From Gammaproteobacteria bacterium (GTDB lineage Bacteria > Pseudomonadota > Gammaproteobacteria > Pseudomonadales > Azotimanducaceae), in NCBI GenBank assembly GCA_021773565.1, contig JAJFJZ010000012.1:1-64000 (forward strand): 64,000 bases of DNA, in the 5' to 3' direction. Each line of letters starts with the position of its first letter. Position 1 is the stretch's first letter. The position numbers were made by a program, and so were the translations under genes. Shown here piece after piece: positions 58,764-64,000 of the stretch. The notes beneath the pieces are model-generated. The model saw only the letters and a list, made by a program, of their open reading frames with translations, ran no database searches and was not told the DNA's origin.

Positions 58764-60105
58764 ATCAAAATCCCATTCTAATCCAGAGCCCTCCAACCCT
58801 CGCCTGGTAGCCGTTAATACCTTGAAAAGAATTAGTTCCGGCAGTGGCTCGCTGGACCAGCTGCTTGCTTCTGATCGACTGGAAAGTGAAACCCGCCCGC
58901 TTGTTTATGAGATGGTTTATGGCGTGTTAAGACACTATTTTTCACTATGCGCTATGGTTGATCACCACTTGCAATCACCCCTAAGGAAGAAAGATCGCGA
59001 TGTTTACTGTGTGTTGCTGCTGGGCGCCTATCAGCTAAAACATATGCGTATTCCAGCATACGCCGCTGTAAACGAAAGCGTTATGCTCAGCAAGTCGCTG
59101 CGTAAACCCTGGGCCAGGGCCATGATTAACGCAATTCTGAGAAATATTGCCCGGGAGCTCGACGGCGATAAACCCGATAAAAAGAAAACGCCTGCGCACC
59201 AAAAGCCCGCTGATGAAGCGCATTACGACCATCCCACATGGATGATAGTTCGTTTTCAGAATGCCTATCCGCAACACTGGGAAGAAATTCTGCGTATAAA
59301 CAATACCCGCGCACCCCTTGCCTTGCGAGTGAACTTATCCAGGATCTGCCGGGACAGCTACCTCAAACTACTGTTGGATGCAGGGCACGCTGCTCATTCA
59401 GGCAGCTCCAGGGCTGCCATTACTCTTGATGCAGCAAGCAATGTCCAAAACCTTCCGGGATGGGATGATGGTTATGTCTCCGTGCAGGACGAGGGTGCCC
59501 AACAACTATCCACGCTGATAAGTCTTAATCCTGGAACCAGGATACTGGATGCATGTGCTGCACCGGGCGGAAAAAGTTTGCTGGTGCTGGAGCAAAACCC
59601 GGGAGTTTGCCTCACAGCGCTTGATGTAGATCCGAAACGATTAGCCCGCATCACTGAAGAGAGCAAACGTCTAAACCTGCCTTCTCCTCTCCTGCTAAGT
59701 GGCGATGCCACTACCAATGACTGGAGAGAAGATAGCTCCGCCTATGACTACATAATTATCGATGCGCCATGCAGCGGGTCAGGCACAATTCGCCGTCATC
59801 CGGATATTAAGCTGCTAAAGCAGGACGAGGACATCTACAAATTCGCTGAATTGCAGTTACAATTACTGCAAAACTTGTGGGCTACCTTGTCTGAGGGTGG
59901 TACTTTGTTGTACGCAACCTGTTCTATTTTTCCGGAAGAGAACGATTTGGTGATAAAGACATTTCTTGCGCACACAGATAATGCCAGTGCCTGCCCCGTT
60001 GATCTGGATACCGGTCATGAAACTCTATTTGGTTATCAGCTATTACCTCAGGAAGACGGCCATGATGGCTTCTATTTCTCGCTTCTGAAAAAACAACAAT
60101 CATGA
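58753..60105 (+). CDS. rsmB: 16S rRNA (cytosine-967-C5)-methyltransferase
   Basis: This 450-residue protein has an N-terminal NusB-like helical domain (about 15-150: VNTLKRISSGSGSLDQLL and LLGAYQLKHMRIPAYAAVNE) and a SAM-dependent methyltransferase domain with ILDACAAPGGKSLLVLE, LDVDPKRL, the catalytic IIDAPCSGSGTIRRHPD, and YATCSIFPEEND, which holds the second Cys. A basic linker near 147-160 (DKPDKKKTPAHQKPA) is longer than usual. ATG 58753 is chosen; it overlaps fmt by 11 bases and trkA by 4. Confidence 0.95.
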   Translation: MTDKSKSHSNPEPSNPRLVAVNTLKRISSGSGSLDQLLASDRLESETRPLVYEMVYGVLRHYFSLCAMVDHHLQSPLRKKDRDVYCVLLLGAYQLKHMRIPAYAAVNESVMLSKSLRKPWARAMINAILRNIARELDGDKPDKKKTPAHQKPADEAHYDHPTWMIVRFQNAYPQHWEEILRINNTRAPLALRVNLSRICRDSYLKLLLDAGHAAHSGSSRAAITLDAASNVQNLPGWDDGYVSVQDEGAQQLSTLISLNPGTRILDACAAPGGKSLLVLEQNPGVCLTALDVDPKRLARITEESKRLNLPSPLLLSGDATTNDWREDSSAYDYIIIDAPCSGSGTIRRHPDIKLLKQDEDIYKFAELQLQLLQNLWATLSEGGTLLYATCSIFPEENDLVIKTFLAHTDNASACPVDLDTGHETLFGYQLLPQEDGHDGFYFSLLKKQQS

Positions 60106-61475
60106 AAATACTAATACTGGGTGCCGGTTCTGTAGGAAGCACACTGGCAGAACATTTTGTAAGCGAATCCTTCGATATCACCCTGGTAGATACTGATCCA
60201 AAACGTTTGCAGGAGCTCGCCGACAGGCTGGATATACAGACTATTCGCGGCCAGGCTTCTCATCCAAACGTATTACGCCGTGCGGGCGCAGATGACGCCG
60301 ACATGTTAATTGCCGTAACCGACAAAGATGAAGTAAATATGGTGGCCTGCCAGGTATGCTACTCGCTATTCAGAACGCCCAAAAAACTGGCTCGCATACG
60401 ATCCTCTTCCTACCTTGATGATGCGGGGTTTTTTAACAAAGACCATATGCCAATCGATGTACTGATTAACCCGGAGCAAGTAGTAACAAACCAGATCCAG
60501 CAACTGCTGGAGCACCCGGGGGCATTACAAGTACTGGATTTCGCTAACGGGCGCGTACAGTTGGTTGCCGTGAAAGCATACTACGGCGGACCACTGATCG
60601 GTCAGGAGATAAAAACCCTGCGTGAACACATGCCGGATATCGACACCTGGGTGGCCGCAATATTTCGGCGAGGCCGGTCAATCGTTCCCGAATCTACCAC
60701 CATTATAGAAGCGGATGACGAAGTGTTTTTTATTGCTGCAGCAGAACATATTAATGCTGTCACAAGAGAATTACGCAGGGTGGAGCGCCCACACAAGCGG
60801 ATAATCATTGCTGGAGGAGGCCATATTGGCGAACGGTTGGCCAAGGCGGTTGAACACACCTACTCGGTAAAAGTAATTGAGCACAACGCTGAACGATGTG
60901 AGCTGCTAGCTGAATCCCTCGACAATGCCGTAGTTTTGCTTGGAGATGCAACTGACAAGGAATTATTACTGGAAGAGAACATTGAGCATACGGATGTTTT
61001 TTGCGCCCTAACCAATGATGACGAAGTAAATATATTGTCTTCCTTGTTGGCAAAGCGTCTGGGTGTGCGGCAAGTAATGACCCTTATCAATAAACCGGCT
61101 TACGTGGATCTAGTACAGGGCGGAGACATTGACATTGCTATCTCTCCACAGCTGGCAACCACCAGCTCGCTGCTTAATTACGTGCGCAGAGCGGACGTAG
61201 CACAGGTACACAGCCTGAGACGAGGGGCTGCGGAAGCGATGGAAGCAATTGCCCATGGAAGCGCAAAGGAATCCAAAGTCGTGGGGCGCCGCATAGCCGA
61301 TATTGATTTACCTCCCGGAACAACAATTGGGGCTCTGGTGCGAGACGATAAAGTGCTAATTGCACAAAAGGATATTGTCGTAGAGACCGACGATCACGTA
61401 ATACTGTTTTTGCTCGATCGGCGCCGGGTGGCGTCCATTGAAAAGTTGTTTCAGGTTGGTTTCAGTTTTTTCTAG
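60102..61475 (+). CDS. trkA: Trk potassium uptake regulator TrkA
   Basis: This 457-residue protein has duplicated RCK units. Each has an NAD-binding Rossmann domain (MKILILGAGSVGSTLAEHF at 1-19 and IIIAGGGHIGERLAKAVE near 233) followed by a TrkA_C domain. It sits on the cytosolic face of TrkH and gates K+ uptake in response to nucleotides. It overlaps rsmB by four bases (ATGA) and is followed 31 bases later by trkH. Confidence 0.96.
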   Translation: MKILILGAGSVGSTLAEHFVSESFDITLVDTDPKRLQELADRLDIQTIRGQASHPNVLRRAGADDADMLIAVTDKDEVNMVACQVCYSLFRTPKKLARIRSSSYLDDAGFFNKDHMPIDVLINPEQVVTNQIQQLLEHPGALQVLDFANGRVQLVAVKAYYGGPLIGQEIKTLREHMPDIDTWVAAIFRRGRSIVPESTTIIEADDEVFFIAAAEHINAVTRELRRVERPHKRIIIAGGGHIGERLAKAVEHTYSVKVIEHNAERCELLAESLDNAVVLLGDATDKELLLEENIEHTDVFCALTNDDEVNILSSLLAKRLGVRQVMTLINKPAYVDLVQGGDIDIAISPQLATTSSLLNYVRRADVAQVHSLRRGAAEAMEAIAHGSAKESKVVGRRIADIDLPPGTTIGALVRDDKVLIAQKDIVVETDDHVILFLLDRRRVASIEKLFQVGFSFF

Positions 61476-61506
61476 TTTGCATGTTGAAACAGGGCGGCAA
61501 TAGTTA

Positions 61507-62955
61507 ATGCACTTTCGAAGCGTTCTACGCATTATTGGCATCCTTCTCATGCTTTTCAGCACAATTCTGCTATTTCCATCCCTGGTCGCATGGTTATATT
61601 CAGAGCCCGGCATCCAAACCTTTGTCATCTCTGCGCTGATAACGCTCCTTGTCGGTGCTGCTATGTTTTTAGCCGGAAGATCTGCCGGGGAATTACGCAC
61701 CCGCGATGGTTTTATGATCACGGTCATGTTCTATTTTGGTATAGGCATATTTGGCGCACTGCCTTTTTATTTTTCGTCTGATATAGATGTTGGGTTCACA
61801 GAAGCTTCCTTCGAATCCTTTTCCGGGCTTACTACTACTGGCGCAACAATACTTACCTCTTTGGACGATCTTCCGCATGCGCAGCTATTTTATCGCCACT
61901 TGCTTCAGTGGTTAGGAGGCATGGGAATTATTGTGCTTGCAGTGGCAGTACTTCCCATGCTGGGCGTAGGCGGCATGCAGCTTTACCGGGCTGAGTCGCC
62001 CGGGCCGGTTAAGGACAGTAAGCTAAAACCAAGAATTACCGAAACAGCAAAAGCGCTCTGGTATATTTATCTTACCTTGACCATCTCGTGTGCAGCAGCA
62101 TACTGGTTTGCAGGCATGTCGGTATTTGATGCTATTTGTCATAGTTTTTCTACCGTCGCCATTGGTGGTTTTTCCACACACGACGCAAGCATGGGTTATT
62201 TTGACAGCGTATGGGTAGAATCGGTGGCAATTGTATTCATGATAATCTCCGGAATTAATTTTGGACTGCACTTTGTCGTCTGGAACCGCCGCAGCCTTTT
62301 TCCATACTTTAGAGACCTGGAAGTACGTCTTTACTTGCTGGCTCTGGTAGGACTCTGTTTTATAGTTTGTCTGGTGCTGATTAATGAAGCGGGCACCACA
62401 ACGGATCACCCGGTGCGTGAGGGTATATTCCAGGTGGTGTCAATCGCGACTACCACCGGCTTTACTACAACAAACTTTAGTGTGTGGCCTTCTCTACTAC
62501 CGATACTCCTCCTCCTCGCGGCATTTGCCGGAGGGTGCGCTGGTTCAACTGCGGGCGGGATTAAAATGGTGCGGGTATTATTGCTCTACTTACAGGGCGT
62601 GAGAGAGTTACGTCGCCTGATTCACCCTAACGGTATTTTTCCACTAAAGCTGGGAAAACAGGTAGTGCCCAACAAGGTTGTTGAGTCTGTCTGGTCATTT
62701 TTTTCCGCCTACGTAATAATTTTCCTGCTACTGGTATGCATTCTTATGGGCATTTCAAGCATGGATTTTACTACCGCTTTTTCTGCTGTGGGCGCAAGCC
62801 TGAATAACCTGGGCCCCGGTCTGGGAGACGTGGCACTAAATTATGCCTCGCTCACCGAGCCAACCCAATGGCTGCTAATGTTGGCAATGGTGCTCGGCAG
62901 ATTGGAGATTTTTACTCTGCTGGTTGTGCTTACTCCCGCATTCTGGCGTCACTAG
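61507..62955 (+). CDS. trkH: Trk potassium uptake channel TrkH
   Basis: This 482-residue integral membrane protein has four MPM repeats. Selectivity-filter glycines are seen in SFSGLTTTGATIL, FSTVAIGGFSTHD, SIATTTGFTTTNF and AVGASLNNLGPGLG. SPGPVKDSKLKPRITETAKALW is the intracellular loop. It takes up K+ together with TrkA. The protein converges on the acyltransferase gene with a six-base gap and no visible terminator between. Confidence 0.95.
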   Translation: MHFRSVLRIIGILLMLFSTILLFPSLVAWLYSEPGIQTFVISALITLLVGAAMFLAGRSAGELRTRDGFMITVMFYFGIGIFGALPFYFSSDIDVGFTEASFESFSGLTTTGATILTSLDDLPHAQLFYRHLLQWLGGMGIIVLAVAVLPMLGVGGMQLYRAESPGPVKDSKLKPRITETAKALWYIYLTLTISCAAAYWFAGMSVFDAICHSFSTVAIGGFSTHDASMGYFDSVWVESVAIVFMIISGINFGLHFVVWNRRSLFPYFRDLEVRLYLLALVGLCFIVCLVLINEAGTTTDHPVREGIFQVVSIATTTGFTTTNFSVWPSLLPILLLLAAFAGGCAGSTAGGIKMVRVLLLYLQGVRELRRLIHPNGIFPLKLGKQVVPNKVVESVWSFFSAYVIIFLLLVCILMGISSMDFTTAFSAVGASLNNLGPGLGDVALNYASLTEPTQWLLMLAMVLGRLEIFTLLVVLTPAFWRH

Positions 62956-62961
62956 CTTGCT

Positions 62962-63870
62962 CTAACGATACCGGTCGGTATCCTTGTCTGGTGCCTGTTT
63001 AAATCGCTTGTATTCCCATTGGTACTGGTCTGGCTGCTGAGACACTATTTCTTCGATACGTGAATTGATTGCCAGCAAACACTGAGCCTCATCAGCTGTA
63101 TAAAGCCCATCGTGTGCTTCGGTAAAACGTATCTGGAATCCTCGATACTCCGGCAAACGCAGAGAATGCCCAAACACCACGCGCGCCCCGGTTCTTTGAA
63201 TCAAACGGTAGGCAAGTGTCATGGTTAACGCCGGCACCCCAAAAAAAGGTACGTATAAGCCAGACTTTCTTTTTGGAACCTGGTCCGGTAGCAAGCCGAC
63301 AACCCTTCCCTGTTTTAGCGCCTGATATAATTTTCTCAAGCCCCAGGTGTTGGCGGGAAAAAGTTCGATCCCGCTTTTGTTTCTCAATTTTTGTAATGCT
63401 GTATCCAGGCCCTTTATCTTTGCAGGTTCATACATCACCACAGGGTTATGACGCGCACTGACATAATTGTTTATCAGTTCCCAGTTACCATAGTGGGGAA
63501 TAAGTAACAGTACGCCAACCCCATCATGTATATCCAGCAGAGCAGCACCTTTCACCGATTCGATATAGCGGTTTGCTCGCCTGCCGCCTTTGCCAAAAAC
63601 CACACCAGCTTCCATCACGAGTTGCCCCGTGGACCGTAAACTGGAAAGCGCCAGATTATTCCTTTCCGAATTACTGAGCGCTGGAAAGCACAATTTCAGG
63701 TTTACCAGCGTAACCTGTTTCATCCGCGTATTAAGGTAATAGAAGAGATCTCCAAGCCGTTTACCGCTCCATTGCAATGCAGGCAATGGTATGAAGCTGA
63801 GAAACCACACAGTAAATTCCAGCGCGCCGCCCAATATCCCCGCCTGCAGCTTTGCCCATATTTTTTTCAT
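62962..63870 (-). CDS. LpxL/HtrB-type lipid A acyltransferase family protein
   Basis: This 302-residue protein has an N-terminal hydrophobic segment (FTVWFLSFIPLPALQW) and the HX4E catalytic motif in LLLIPHYGNWELI (His126, Glu131). GRVVGLLPDQVPKRKSGLYVPFFG and the terminal QYQWEYKRFK segment match the lauroyl/myristoyl acyltransferase family. It transfers a fatty acid to Kdo2-lipid IVA or a similar lipid on the inner membrane. Its ATG overlaps the tag stop by four bases, so the two are coupled, an arrangement common in Pseudomonas relatives. Which acyl position it modifies is not determined. Confidence 0.88.
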   Translation of the reverse strand: MKKIWAKLQAGILGGALEFTVWFLSFIPLPALQWSGKRLGDLFYYLNTRMKQVTLVNLKLCFPALSNSERNNLALSSLRSTGQLVMEAGVVFGKGGRRANRYIESVKGAALLDIHDGVGVLLLIPHYGNWELINNYVSARHNPVVMYEPAKIKGLDTALQKLRNKSGIELFPANTWGLRKLYQALKQGRVVGLLPDQVPKRKSGLYVPFFGVPALTMTLAYRLIQRTGARVVFGHSLRLPEYRGFQIRFTEAHDGLYTADEAQCLLAINSRIEEIVSQQPDQYQWEYKRFKQAPDKDTDRYR

Positions 63871-64000
63871 TCTTCAACCAGCCTTCTTGCCACATTTCCT
63901 GACGCGCAGGCAGTATGCCGAAAGCAACCGAAAACATGGTCATTAACCATGCCTGCGCTTTGCATGAATGCGTAACAGATGGTGGGACCAACAAACTTAA
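63867..64000 (-). CDS. tag: DNA-3-methyladenine glycosylase I, C-terminal part only
   Basis: Reading from the right edge, the last 43 codons encode KFVGPTICYAFMQSAGMVND followed by HVFGCFRH and a short tail to a TGA at 63869. This is the characteristic C-terminal segment of Tag (KFVGxTICYAxMQAxGMVNDH), including its zinc-ligand His and Cys residues. Tag removes 3-methyladenine from alkylated DNA. The stop overlaps the acyltransferase start by four bases. The tail GCFRHTACASGNVARRLVEE is slightly unusual. Confidence 0.85.
   Translation of the reverse strand, partial: KFVGPTICYAFMQSAGMVNDHVFGCFRHTACASGNVARRLVEE

Overview
The window looks like a chromosomal segment of a free-living, aerobic gammaproteobacterium, probably a marine or aquatic relative of the Pseudomonadales/Cellvibrionales. 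The basis is gene order: cytochrome c4/dsbA beside engB, with polA converging on engB, then a DUF2782 gene and thrB; a coxB-coxA-ctaG-coxC-DUF2909-SURF1-ctaA-SCO1 cluster; aroE-tsaC-purE-dprA-LysM; and def-fmt-rsmB-trkA-trkH. These arrangements are typical of Pseudomonas-like genomes. The species is not identifiable from what I can see. No rRNA, tRNA, CRISPR array or transposase gene was recognised.

Layout. 1-1508: 5' end of an exported CocE/NonD hydrolase and an aldo/keto reductase. 1509-12668: an accessory surface-glycan locus with three intact sulfotransferases and the remains of a fourth, a GT2 and a GT4 glycosyltransferase, an exported TIM-barrel protein, and a tightly coupled UbiA-GtrA-HAD-GT-C block that resembles a polyprenyl-phosphate-pentose pathway. 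A decayed copy of the GT-C/GT4 junction lies in front of that block. 12698-15913: a DsbA-like isomerase, an alpha/beta hydrolase and a secreted C-type lectin protein. 16149-23258: a TIR-TM-TPR protein, an SDR, a membrane TolB/TPR protein bracketed by two near-identical perfect palindromes, and a SLOG-plus-transmembrane protein. This is the most defence- or signalling-like part of the window.

23292-32635: leucine/amino-acid catabolism. A 3-methylcrotonyl-CoA carboxylase pair has an alpha subunit that ends before the biotin domain. An alanine dehydrogenase/class III aminotransferase operon is divergent from an Lrp-type regulator. Alanine racemase and a diheme cytochrome follow. 32783-36969: aceE, a lipase-like hydrolase and phaR. 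36997-44626: an EEP-family nuclease/phosphatase, dsbA, cytochrome c4, engB, a probable Spot 42/ErsA-type small RNA, polA, a DUF2782 protein and homoserine kinase. 44645-52258: aa3-type cytochrome oxidase (subunit II carries a cytochrome c domain) and its assembly factors, but without ctaB. 52675-63870: housekeeping genes for shikimate, t6A, purines, competence, formyl-Met processing, rRNA methylation, potassium uptake and a lipid A-type acyltransferase. The window ends inside tag.

Most starts were re-chosen from Shine-Dalgarno position, signal peptides or homologous N-termini rather than taken as the longest frame. All functional assignments come from motif recognition by eye; no database search was run.
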